The translations under genes and the position numbers were made by a program. A stretch of DNA of 64,000 bases from Heracleum sosnowskyi (taxonomy: Eukaryota > Streptophyta > Magnoliopsida > Apiales > Apiaceae). The notes under the pieces were generated by a model. That model did no database searches. It worked only from the letters and a program-made list of their open reading frames with translations, and was not told the DNA's origin. Of the stretch, positions 1 through 10,900 are shown one piece after another. The DNA is taken from positions 111,190,674-111,254,673 of the forward strand of contig CM061243.1 of the NCBI GenBank assembly GCA_030848705.1, read 5' to 3'. The stretch's first letter is position 1. The number at the start of each line of letters is the position of its first letter.

Positions 1-712
1 CTTAACCACTATGCTACATGCCTTTTTGAATTTATTTCAAAAAACTTATTAGATAACCCACGTCTTTTATCTCTTATATTTTTTTTACTTTGTTGTTTGA
101 ATAAATAAAATGCTGGTTTGAATTATTTATATAAATTTGTTTTTCTTTTTTCGTTTTCAGCAAAATTACCGTTTTACCCTTTTTTTTTTGAAAAATAACA
201 AAAATGTCACTCGTATATTATTATACAATTTTTTTTAATAGATGTGTTACTACATAGATTCGAACCTCGAACCTCCTTCCAAAATATCCATGGGCTTAAC
301 CACTATGCTACATGCATTTTTGAGTTTATTTCAAAAAACTTATTAGATAACCCACGTCTTTTATCTTTTATATTATTTTTTTTCTTTGATGTTTGAATAA
401 ATAAAATGTTGGTTTGAATTATTTATATAAATTTGTTTTTCTTTTTTCCTTTTCATGCCACTCGTATATTTTTATACAAATATTTTTTAATAGATGTGTT
501 ACTACAAAGATTCGAACCTCCAATCTCCTTCCAAAATATCCATGGGCTTAACCACTATGCTACATGCCTTTTTGAGTTTATTTCAAAAAACTTATTAGAT
601 AACCTACGTCTTTTATCTCTTATATTTTTTTTTTGCTTTGATGTTTGAATAAATAAAATGTTGGTTTGAATTATTTATATAAATTTGTTTTTATTTTTTC
701 CTTTTCGTAATT
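1..712. repeat. Three tandem units of about 250-295 bp in Hel-A
   Basis: The phrase beginning CTTAACCACTATGC recurs at 1, 295 and 547, and the flanking sequence repeats with it. The units are related to the 5' parts of Hel-B (about 3110-3400) and Hel-D (about 22430-22740), so this is an expanded Helitron 5' region. Read on the minus strand, each unit contains a tRNA-like pair: an A-box-like GTAGCATAGTGGTTAA and a B-box-like GGTTCGAATC. Confidence 0.75.
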
Positions 713-1627
713 TTATATATCTATATATTCAATAACTATATATTATTGTAGTTGTATGCTTTCAATTTAATATATATTAATTATGTTGATTATAATTCAT
801 AATTTATATTATACTTTATTTGAATTAAATTATTTATTAATGCATAAAATATACTATTAAAATTCGATCTAATATAAGAAATATTATACACATTATATCT
901 CTCATTATTAGTTATTTCTCTAATTTTTAAATTAAGAACATTAGCATTCAAATTATACAAAAATTTCGTCTACCTACTCTGTTCGTCGCATCCATTTCTT
1001 AACAATTTTCTTTTCCAGAATGTATTGTTCATTTGTTAACATTTTCTAAAGTAACATGTCATTCTTTATTAACTTATCTATATTTTTTTTCACCTTTCTA
1101 ACCCCCTCCCCTTCAACCCCAGTGACGTTCGTGTCAAAAATCGGGGTGAGTTTTTAAAATATAGGATATTACATAGTATATAATTACATAATGATCAGTC
1201 AGACTGTTAGTAGGCGATAAAGTTTGGGAAAATTGAAAATTACAAGTTTTAAAAATAGAATTTCAAATTGTATTCCAAAAATGATTGTACGATGTTAAAA
1301 AAAAGTATAATCTTTCATAATAATAATAGAACTTTGTATAATACATCAAATTGATTCGTAATGTCATATAATCATTTTGATAAAATGAAATTCTAAATAG
1401 GGTTTGTGGGTCCTTGACGACGTCCTCTACAATATTTCTTGTATTAGGTCGAATTTTAATAGTATATTTTATGTATGAATAATTAGTTTAATTCAAATAA
1501 AGTATAATAAAGATATATAATATAAAAGTATGTATTTTAAACAACATAATTAATATATATTTAATCGAAAACATGCAACTGTAATAAAATTCAGTGATTG
1601 AATATATAGGTATAAAAAAATTACAAA

Positions 1628-1775
1628 AAGAAGCCTTCGGGCCTGTAGATGAGTTGGTGAGAGCACTGGTTATTGACCAAAGCATTCAAGGTTTGATTCA
1701 TGGGAGCGTGGGGAATTCTTCCTGCACTCTAGGGTCTGGCGTGATACCGGTTGGGATGTCCGGAAAATAAAATTT
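1628..1775 (+). repeat. tRNA-derived SINE-like insertion
   Basis: The head reads GTAGATGAGTTGGTGAGAGC, close to a tRNA D-arm/A box. About 30 bases later comes GGTTTGATTC, a B-box-like sequence, followed by a tRNA-unrelated tail. This spacing is typical of plant tRNA-derived SINEs. The exact ends and a target duplication were not found, so the limits are approximate. Confidence 0.45.
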
Positions 1776-2075
1776 TTGACCAAAATTACGAAAAGATGAA
1801 AACAAAAACTGATTTATATAAATAATACAAACCAATATTTTATTTATTTAAACATCAAAGTAAAAATAATATATAATAAGAGAAGAAAGACGTGGATTAT
1901 CTAATAAATTTTTTGAAGTAAACTCAAACAGGCATGTAGAATAGTGGTTAAATCCATGAACATCTTAGAAGGAGGTTGGAGGTTTGTTTCTTTGTACTAA
2001 CAACTATTAATATATTTTTGCATAATAATATATGAGTGACATTTTTGTGACGACCATTTAATTGGAAATTTTTGC
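1776..2075 (-). repeat. Inverted diverged copy of the Hel-A tandem unit
   Basis: Read on the minus strand it repeats the landmarks of the 1-712 unit: the ACAAAAATGTCACTC segment, the antisense tRNA-like box pair, the TTAGATAATCCACGTC segment and the stretch with TTTGAATAA. It is more diverged than the three direct copies. Confidence 0.65.
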
Positions 2076-2849
2076 CCTTGTGTTGAGGTTTAATATATAG
2101 TAATAAATTGGATTAAAATGTGTAACTGTAAAACGATATTCCAAACACATTCTTAATGCATTTACTAAGTGTGTTAATATAATTTAATATAAAGATGAAC
2201 ACACGAGAGGAGTGCAGAATCAGTTCCCAAGTAAAAAACCAAAAACAAATAGGTGACATGAATACTCCAAACTGTAATAGGTGTTCATCTCCCAAGGTGT
2301 TTATCACAAACTTGGGTGATGTGAGGGTGTGCAAAGATGCGTCGGCCTTCAGCTTCTTTTTAAAATCCTCTATCTCATTCATGCATGTTCGATTATATTA
2401 CAACAACATTGCATGCATATAACCTATTCATAACCTAGATTGCAAAAAAAAAAAAAAAACAATCAATTCCTGAAAAACATATAACAACCGCTCTCTAACG
2501 CAAATTACCAATCTACAAACTATCCTTTCTATGACACACAAAACACAGGTAAACCTGCTTATAATCACAAGAAGAACAATAGTACATTCGTGCTTCAAAT
2601 TCTACATTATTTCAATCTGGTCTCAAAATCAATAATAGTCATTATAAACAAGTCTTAGAGCCTTGGCATAGTTACGTTTGTGATTCAAAGTAATTACACT
2701 ATTCGCCAAAAATATTCTTTACTCCTCACTATGCATGAACCATACTTCTCATTTTACGCTCTCAAACTTAAGACTACACAATCCTTAATCTAATAAATCG
2801 ATCACGACCAACTTTTTCACGATAAAAATTATTGACATCTCTATGCAGG

Positions 2850-2878
2850 CCCGTGCCTTGCACGGGCGGTTACGCTAG
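2850..2878 (+). other. Helitron 3' terminus of Hel-A
   Basis: CCCGTGC, loop CTT, GCACGGG form a perfect 7-bp stem. CGGTTACG and the terminal CTAG follow, then a T. This is the standard plant Helitron 3' end. Confidence 0.85.
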
Positions 2879-3074
2879 TTAAAATTTATAAGTTGCATTC
2901 ATAAAATTACAAAAGAAAGTGAATAGAGAAAGAGAGTTTGTCTTATTAATTTTTTATATAATATTATTTAAAAGTGGCTTGTACCTCTTAAAATTGAGGA
3001 AAAGATGAGACTTTTAGTGAATTTAAGGTTAATTAGAGTATCTTGGAGAAAAAAAAATTGTAAACCTTCTCAAA
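2879..3074. other. Spacer between Hel-A and Hel-B
   Basis: 196 bp of AT-rich sequence with no gene or repeat recognised. It is probably older host DNA and would have continued directly into 21283 before Hel-B inserted. Confidence 0.5.
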
Positions 3075-3223
3075 TCTATTACTATATATTATATGTCAAC
3101 ACAAGGGCAAAGTTTGTCATTTTAATGCTTGTGAAGTTACGATTTTACCCCTATTTTTTGAAAAATAACAAAAATACCACTGTTATATTATTATGCAAAA
3201 ATATGTTAATATATGTCAATGTA

Positions 3224-3283
3224 GAGAATCGAACCTTCAACCTCCTTCTAAGAAGTCTAAAGCATAACCACTATGATACATCG
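3224..3283 (-). promoter_or_regulatory. Antisense tRNA-like A box/B box in Hel-B
   Basis: On the minus strand TATCATAGTGGTTATGC is followed by GGTTCGATTCTC, resembling a tRNA A box and B box. The pair is conserved in Hel-A and Hel-D. It may be a remnant of a captured tRNA or SINE, or a working RNA polymerase III promoter; the sequence cannot tell which. Confidence 0.45.
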
Positions 3284-4190
3284 CTTTTTGAGTTTACTTT
3301 AAAGATTTTATTAGATATGTCACATCATTTCCTCTAATTCTATATTCTTTTTTTATTTTGAACCTTTGAGTAAATGAAATATTATAAATCTGTATTTTTT
3401 ATTTACGTTATTTTATATATACTAGCTTAAAACCCGTGCGATGCACGGATTGTTAATTGTTATTTTATTATTATTTTTTTAATTGTATTTGTTAAAAAAA
3501 TAAGTAGGCATGTTAAAATAGCTAAACACTTTTAATTAATTAAAAACATTAAAAGAGATTTTGAAATAAATAAGTAAGGGTTTGCTCGTTATATTTTTGG
3601 AAAAGAAAGGGTTTTAGTATGAAAAAATAAAAAATGTAACATATATTTAGTTTAAAAAGGTAAATGTTCGTGATATTTTTGGAAAATGAGGTTTTAAAAT
3701 TTAATTATTTGAATTATTTAAATATGTTTTAAAATAAATAAGTAAAGGGCTTGTCCATGATATTTTTAGAAAAAGAATGGATTTTAGTAAGAAAAATAGA
3801 AAAATTAAATTGAAAAAGACAATTTACCGTGATATATTTAGAAAATGAGGGACTTTGTTAGAAAAAATCTATAATGTGTTTTAGCTGAAAAAGTAATTGG
3901 TTATAAATAGGTATTTGATTATTTATATTCTAATATTTTTAGAAAATAAGTACGCATGTTAAAATATGTAAACTTTAAAAAAAAATTATAATATTAGGTT
4001 TAAAAATAAATAACTAAAGGTTTGTCCGTGATATTTTTGGAAAATGAGGGGTTTTAGTAAGGAAAATAAGAAAAACTAACATGTTTTAGTTAAAAAAGGT
4101 AATTGCCCGAGATATATTTGAAAAAGTAGGGGAATTTGTTAGAAAAAATAAAAAATGATAATGTATTTTAGGTGAAAAAGGTTATAAATA

Positions 4191-5575
4191 TGAAAGGCAT
4201 ATGTTTAGGCCTATTAATATCCCGAGGAAACAACTTAAATTTAAACAAGTATGTAATAAGTAAATAATAAGTTAATATGTCACAGGAATCTCAGATAGTT
4301 TTATCTGTCAAGAGAATGGAGAATTAAAATCATCTACAGACTTGAAGTTATTCTACATTGAAAGAAGTTCAATTTATTGTTCAAGCCTCAGTGAAGTATT
4401 CAAGTTAGTGGATTTACTACAGTGACAGAGATTTTCAGATGGTGACGGAAGAAGTACAGGATACAGAGTTTTGTCAAAGCTAAAGGAAAGAAGCCACAGC
4501 TTTAAATGTTTTAAAGATGAAGAATTATCATTGAAGTCAGTTATTCATGAAACCAGACAGTGCATCGAATGACGACATCAATCAGTGGAATTCAATCATC
4601 TATTTTCAGTGGTTTTCAGAAGAGGGAGGAATGCTATGTTTTAAAGATATCTTATTTGATTTATTTATTTGATTTAATTAATAAATTAATTCCATCAGAA
4701 TTAATTTATTTATTAAATTAATTAGGTTAGTAGTTTAAATTATTTATTAACTTAATTCTATTTAAAAGAATTAATTTAATCTATAATTTAATCTAACTAA
4801 TTAAATTAAAAGGATTTTCTGAAAATAACTAGTATGACCTGTTTTATTATTCTAGAAACTCGGTATGACCTTAATGGATAATTCGGTATGACCTATTTGA
4901 AGGTTCTACTGAATTATTTATTAGGTCATATTAAATCATTTCTCAGGTCATACCTAGTTCTTTTTCAAGGTCATACAATCTTCTTTTTTGGTCATACCGA
5001 AATTTAGAAATTGTGTTGGCAGGTCATAGTGATCTTAACAGGTTCTACCGAGTTCTGTGGGAGGTCATACACGGCTTAATTGATTTGTATTAATTGCCAG
5101 ACAGAATAGAAAGAGGAAGGCAGTTGAACAAAAAACTGAAGAACACAGAAGCATTTACTAAAGAACACAGCAGCTTTAAATCTTATTTCCTCTCAAGAAA
5201 TTAATTCTAGTTTGTATTATTAAATCCAAACCACTAGAAGTTGATTACTTGTATTGCTTTGACTATCTAGCGGATTTTTATCCCTAGAACGAATCTCAAA
5301 TTATCAAATATTGTTAAATCATTTTATTACAAAAATAGATAAATTCATATCGAATTTATTCTAGATTTGTTTTAATTTATTTGAGATTCAATCTTGTATT
5401 CAGTACCATTTGTAACACCCTTCAAGTTTAATATAGTTTTATTTAACTTGAATCTTGTTTCATTTTATTCCGCATCAATTTGTTCCTAAACAGTTAAATC
5501 ATTTAAAGAACAAATTCGATAAAACGGTATAGTTTGTATTCAACCCCCCTTCTACAAACTTATCAGGACCTAACA
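4191..5575 (+). repeat. Sire-1 5' LTR
   Basis: Starts TGAAAGGCATATG and ends GGACCTAACA. It matches 15976-17360 apart from four substitutions seen. It holds an array of GGTATGACC/GGTCATA motifs and, near its end, TATTCAACCCCCCTTCTAC, which Sire-2 and Sire-3 share. No clear TATA box was found. Confidence 0.95.
4831..5074. promoter_or_regulatory. Array of GGTATGACC/GGTCATACC motifs in the 5' LTR
   Basis: Three copies of a TATGACC motif in plus orientation are followed by six of GGTCATA in reverse, plus variants such as GGTTCTACCG. Facing copies form dyads. The placement, before the likely transcription start inside the LTR, suggests transcription-factor sites. The function is inferred; the repetition is direct. 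Confidence 0.7.
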
Positions 5576-5577
5576 AT

Positions 5578-5590
5578 TGGCATCAGAGCC
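5578..5590 (+). other. Sire-1 primer binding site
   Basis: TGGCATCAGAGCC, two bases after the LTR. It matches the initiator methionine tRNA primer site (TGGTATCAGAGCC) at all but one base. Sire-2 has the same C. Confidence 0.85.
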
Positions 5591-5681
5591 TTTTGATTGA
5601 TATACAAATCAAAGATCCAATTGTTTTGAGATTTTTCTTTTAAACTCTGATTTTTTATTTGAATTCTAAAAATCTCAAAAG

Positions 5682-7919
5682 ATGTCTACTACACAGAAAG
5701 TGGGGACAGTTAAAATCCCAATATTCAGCAAGGAGCATTATCCAATGTGGAAGAAGAAAATGCTCCTATTTCTTAAGGTTGCAAATCCTAAATACTTGGA
5801 TGTGCTGAAGAGTGGTCCCAAACTCCCTATGATTATTGATCCTGAAGTTGTTGAGAATAATGTTGTGACTAGGGCTGCTAGAATGTACCCTAAAGATCCC
5901 AAGGAATACACTCCTGATGAGAAAGAGGATGTTACCTTGGATTCCTGTCTTCAGTTGATCCTTATTGAGAGTCTTGATCCTATCATGCATAATCATGTCC
6001 TAAATTGTGAAACTGCCAAACATATTTGGGGAACCATAGAGATAATCAATGAGGGGACAGAAGAAGTTAGGGAGAATATGCTGGAAATTCTCACTTCACA
6101 ATATGAGCATTTCAGATCAAACCCTGGTGAAGGTATCTCTCAGGTTTTTGAAAGATACAACAAATTAATCAATGATCTGAATCTCAATGGGAAGCACTAC
6201 ACCAACAAGGAGATTAACAAGAAGTTCCTTCTTACCCTACCACCTCATTTGGAGCACAAAATATCTGCCATTAGAGAAGCAAGAGATATGAATGAGATTG
6301 CTTTGGAGAGATTGTATGGTGTGCTGAAGACCTATGAGCTGGAGCAGATTCAACAAAGGGAGCTGTATGGAACTGGGAAAATTGTTGGTACCTCTACTGC
6401 ATTGGCTGCTGAAGTCCCACAGAGACTGGAAGTGAAGGCTGTTCAACCTTCTAGTTCTCATATGAATGTTATTGATGCTGAATATGGATTAACATCCATT
6501 GATCAATCTGGTGGTGACTTCTATTCTTTAGAAGAACTTGATCAGCTGGAGGATGGTGACTTGGCTTTGATAGTCAGGAAATTTGGGAAGTTCAGATTCA
6601 AGAGGAATCCCAATCTTAAGTTCAGACCCAGATTTCAGAGAGGTGGATCTTCATCTTCAAGTGGCACAAGGGGTGGCTACAAAACTGGAACTGTGGACAG
6701 GAGTATAATCAGATGCTACAATTGCAATGAGTTGGGTCACTTTGCTACTGAGTGCAGAAAGCCAAAGCAAGTGACTAGAAACACATTTGATTCTAGCAAG
6801 AAGAACAAGATTGGGAAGGCCTATGTTGCTGAGGGAAAGAGTTGGGATGACACTGACAGTGATGAAGAAGCAGGTGAGATTGGGAACCTTGCTTTAATGG
6901 CTAAAGAGGAAAGCACTTCATCCAGATACATGTCAGAGGTAACCTTTACTGACGCTGAAATGATTTATCATCTTGGTGGCACCATAAGTTGTGCACGCAC
7001 TGAAAATGATAGAATAAATCTTTTAAACACAAATCTTGAAAAGGAATTAAAAGAATTGAAACTTGTGCATGTTAATCAGGATGAACTTACTGAGAAAATT
7101 GCTTTTCTTGAGAATAGGGTTAAATGTTATATTCAACTAGAAACCATTCTCAAAGATCAGATTAGTGAGCTTAAGACCAAAGCTAATGCTTATTTCAGTT
7201 CTTGTAAGACTGCTAAAGAAATTCTGAATAAGCAAGCTGTTGGTAATCATGTCAGTATAGGGTATGATTATAATGAGGCTATTGGACTTCTTGGAATTAA
7301 TTCCCCTTGTAACTTCAAATCTGAAGGGAAGGCTGTTCCATATATACTTAAGGGTATTAAAACACCCTTCTGTAAGGAGTCTGAGGCAGAGCCTATGAAT
7401 GAATACTCTATCATTATTGCTGAGGAGATTCATGAAGAAGATGTTGCTTTAGAAGCTGAGCAATCCAAAAAGTGCATATCTGATATTCCAGTCAAAGTTG
7501 CTACAACTAAAAAGACTAAATCAGATATCCATAAGTTGGATCAAAACAATTGTTCTAACATGCCTATTATTAATTCTTCTCATAAAGCATGTGGTGTGGA
7601 TAATTGCATGTCTTGTGCTTTCAATGTTATGTATGCTTATTTTAATAGTAAGCATGTATCTAGTGATAAGACTTCTCCACGTCAACATGTTAATAGTAAG
7701 AAGCATGTTAAAGCTAAGACTGCTAATCCTCCTAATATTAAAGTGGATTCATTTATCCCTAAGCCTACTCAGAAATGTGTTAAGGCTGGCTATAAATGGA
7801 AACGCTCTTATGTGAAAGAGGTTGAAGTAGTTTTAGTTAGAAATGTTGTTTTGCCTGACAAAGGCCAGTTTTTTAAGTATGCCGGACCCAATCAATTTTG
7901 GGCTCCGAAGAAGGACTAA
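5682..7919 (+). CDS. gag: Sire-1 Gag polyprotein
   Basis: This is the structural protein that would form the cytoplasmic particle packaging the element RNA. The N-terminal half (about residues 1-260) is the copia Gag core with IPIFSKEHYPMWKKKM. A CCHC zinc knuckle, CYNCNELGHFATEC, lies at about 345-358 after a basic Ser/Gly stretch. A coiled coil follows at about 445-510, then a long tail typical of Sirevirus Gag. At 745 residues it is long for copia but usual for this lineage. The ATG is the first after the PBS and aligns with the Gag start of Sire-2. The stop at 7917 lies inside the pol frame, which is offset by -1. No break is seen. Confidence 0.92.
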   Translation: MSTTQKVGTVKIPIFSKEHYPMWKKKMLLFLKVANPKYLDVLKSGPKLPMIIDPEVVENNVVTRAARMYPKDPKEYTPDEKEDVTLDSCLQLILIESLDPIMHNHVLNCETAKHIWGTIEIINEGTEEVRENMLEILTSQYEHFRSNPGEGISQVFERYNKLINDLNLNGKHYTNKEINKKFLLTLPPHLEHKISAIREARDMNEIALERLYGVLKTYELEQIQQRELYGTGKIVGTSTALAAEVPQRLEVKAVQPSSSHMNVIDAEYGLTSIDQSGGDFYSLEELDQLEDGDLALIVRKFGKFRFKRNPNLKFRPRFQRGGSSSSSGTRGGYKTGTVDRSIIRCYNCNELGHFATECRKPKQVTRNTFDSSKKNKIGKAYVAEGKSWDDTDSDEEAGEIGNLALMAKEESTSSRYMSEVTFTDAEMIYHLGGTISCARTENDRINLLNTNLEKELKELKLVHVNQDELTEKIAFLENRVKCYIQLETILKDQISELKTKANAYFSSCKTAKEILNKQAVGNHVSIGYDYNEAIGLLGINSPCNFKSEGKAVPYILKGIKTPFCKESEAEPMNEYSIIIAEEIHEEDVALEAEQSKKCISDIPVKVATTKKTKSDIHKLDQNNCSNMPIINSSHKACGVDNCMSCAFNVMYAYFNSKHVSSDKTSPRQHVNSKKHVKAKTANPPNIKVDSFIPKPTQKCVKAGYKWKRSYVKEVEVVLVRNVVLPDKGQFFKYAGPNQFWAPKKD

Positions 7920-10900
7920 TCACTCTGATATTGCAGGGAGTTAAACAGGTAAACCGAGTTATGTGGATTCTGGACAGTGGTTGTTCAAGGCATATGACCG
8001 GAGATAGAGCCCTGCTATCAGATGTGGTTGTGAAAGCTGGCCCAGTAGTTACCTTTGGAGATAATAGCAAGGGTATTACGAAAGGATATGGCTGTTTGAA
8101 GTACGGAAATGTTATCATTGAAGATGTTTCATTTGTGGAAGGTCTGACGTTCAATCTTCTCAGCATCAGTCAGTTCTGTGACAGAGGATATGCTGTTTCC
8201 TTTGAAAGAGAGAAGTGTCAGATCACTCACAAGAAGAATGGAAAGCCCGCTCTTCAAGGAGTAAGGAAAGGTGACTTGTTCATAGCTGATCTGAACTCGG
8301 GATTCAAAGATGAAGTTAATTGTTTTTATGCTAAAGCTTCATCAGATGATAGTTGGCTATGGTACAAGAAGATGTCTCACCTTAACTTCAAAACTATGAA
8401 CTCTTTAGTCAAGAGGGAATTAGTTAGAGGTTTGCCTCAGATGGAATTTACACAGGAAGGACTGTGTGAGGCATGTCAGAAAGGAAAGTCAAAGAAAGCT
8501 TCTCACAAGGGCACTGATACATCATCAATAACTGAACCTCTTCAGCTACTGCACATGGATTTGTTTGGTCCAGTTAATGTGATGTCCATGTCAAAGAAAC
8601 AATATGCACTTGTGATTGTTGATGACTATTCAAAATATACATGGGTTTTATTCCTACATTCCAAGGATGAGACCCCATTCCTGGTGATTGGCCATGTAAA
8701 GTTGATTGAGCTGGATTCTAGATTCCCTGTTAGAGCCATAAGGTCAGATAATGGTACGGAATTCAAGAATGCCATTATAACTGATTTTTGTGCTGATAAA
8801 GGAATAACAAGACAGTATTCTGCCCCTAGAACTCCTCAACAAAATGGAGTAGTGGAAAGAAAGAATCGTACATTGATTGAAGCAGCTAGGACTATGCTTA
8901 GTGAGTCCAAACTTCCAACGTACTTTTGGGCTGAAGCAGCGAATACAGCTTGTTATACTCAGAATCGAACGTTAATCAACAAGGACTTAATGAAGACTCC
9001 GTACGAGATCATGAACAACAAGAAACCAACTGTCAAGTACTTTCATGTATTTGGAGCAAAATGCTTTGTGCTTTTAGATGACAATGTTAAACGTGGCAAG
9101 TTTGATGCAAAGGCACAAGAAGCTATTTTTGTTGGTTATTCCAGAAGATCTTACAGGGTCTACGTGGTTGGCAGTCACACAGTAAAGGAAAGTGTCAATG
9201 TTACTTTTGATGACACTAAGTTCCCCAGTATCCAAAAAGAAGACTCATCTGAAAAGCTGAAGTTTGATAACTTGCCAGACTCAGAATCAGATGATGAAGC
9301 CCCACCTGAAGTTATTGCTGGTGATGATAATAACACTGATGATAATGATCATGGTGATGGTGGTGGAAACACTGGTAACAATGGAGATACCACCAGCACT
9401 GGAGAAGGATCATCAAGGCAAACATGCAACAACTCAGGGGGAGCAAATGAAGGATCAGCTAGTCACTCACAACATCAAAGTGAATTTCAAGGTGAATCAT
9501 CAAGATCAAATCTTCCAAGACAGACTGTTTGGAATAGAGCTCATCCTTTTGAGTTGATCATTGGTGATCCAGATGTTGGAGTTAAAACTAGAAGAGCTTC
9601 TCAGAATGAATGTCTTTTCTCAGCATTTTTATCTAAAATGGAGCCAAAGAAAACTGAGGAAGCACTGACTGATCCAGATTGGGTGATTGCTATGCAAGAA
9701 GAACTCAATCAATTTGAACAACAGCAAGTCTGGAAGCTGGTACCCAGGCCAAAGAACAAGAAAGTAGTTGGTACAAGATGGGTATACAGGAACAAGCTAG
9801 ATGAGGATGGCATTGTCACAAGGAACAAGGCAAGATTGGTTGCACAAGGGTATTCTCAAGCTGAAGGCATTGATTATGATGAAACCTATGCACCAGTGGC
9901 TAGACTTGAGGCCATCAGGATGTTCTTAGCATTTGCTGCTTACTCAAATTTTAAAGTCTATCAAATGGATGTTAAGAGTGCATTCCTGAATGGTGAACTT
10001 GATGAAGAAGTGTATGTGGAACAGCCCCCTGGCTTTGAAAATCAGGAGTTGCTGGACTTTGTGTACTTTCTCTTCAAGGCTATCTATGGTCTCAAACAAG
10101 CCCCAAGAAAATGGTATGACACTCTCTCTGGTTTTCTTTTAGAAAATGGTTTTGTTAGAGGTATCATAGACAAAACTCTTTTTTCAAAGAAACACAAAAA
10201 TGATATGATATTAGTCCAAGTCTATGTGGATGACATCATATTTGGGTCTACTAATGATAATCTCTGTAAGAGATTTGCTGAGCTAATGCAGAGTAAGTTT
10301 GAAATGAGTATGATGGGTGAGCTGAAGTTCTTTCTTGGATTGCAAGTAAGTCAAAGGTCAAATGGTATATTTATCTATCAATCCAAGTATCTCAAAGAAC
10401 TCCTCAAGAAGTATCACATGGAGGATTCAGCATCAGCAAGGACTCCATCTTCAACAGCAATCAAACTTGGAGCTTCTGACAAATCTATCAAGGTAGATGT
10501 TACAAGCTACAGAGGTATGATTAGATCCTTACTCTATCTTACTGCTAGTAGACCAGATATTATGTATGCTACATGCTTGTGTGCAAGGTTCCAAGCGGAC
10601 CCTAGAGATGTTCATCTCGTTGCTGTGAAAAGAATCTTGAGATATCTTAAGGGTACACCTAATCTAGGTATCTGGTACCCTAAAGATTCTGGTTTTAATC
10701 TTGTTGGATATACAGATTCTGATTATGCAGGTAGTGTTGTGGATAGAAAAAGCACCTCTGGGAGTTGTCAATTCCTAGGAGGTAGGTTGATTTCCTGGTA
10801 TAGCAAGAAACAGCAAACAGTTTCCAATTCAACAGCAGAAGCTGAATATATTGCTGCTGGAAGCTGTTGTGCTCAGATCTTATGGATACGGAATCAATTA

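Larger units (their letters stand above)
1..2878 (+). mobile_element. Hel-A: Helitron, 3' part
   Basis: The right end is a Helitron 3' terminus: a 7-bp hairpin, then CTAG followed by T. Stretches at about 720-1440 and 2640-2878 match the bodies of Hel-B and Hel-D in the same order, for example around 18660-19900 and 21060-21282. The 5' end lies outside the window. No Rep/helicase gene is visible, so this is a non-autonomous copy. It carries a tandem repeat at its left, a SINE-like insertion near 1.65 kb and an inverted unit near 1.8-2.07 kb. No convincing gene is seen; the short ORFs here look like chance. Confidence 0.7.

Noticed and set aside
1632..1710. A genuine tRNA gene
   Set aside because: Only D-arm/A-box and B-box-like words are present; the acceptor and anticodon stems do not form.
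3005..3337. Small plus-strand protein across the Hel-B 5' end
   Set aside because: It crosses the Helitron boundary, and the matching part of Hel-D does not keep the frame.
7866..7880. T-run as a -1 ribosomal slippery site in Sire-1
   Set aside because: The -1 frame meets TAA at 7874-7876 immediately after the run, so slippage there cannot yield pol.
9264..9557. Second small protein within the Sire-1 pol hinge
   Set aside because: It is a shadow of the low-complexity hinge in another frame, without its own signals.
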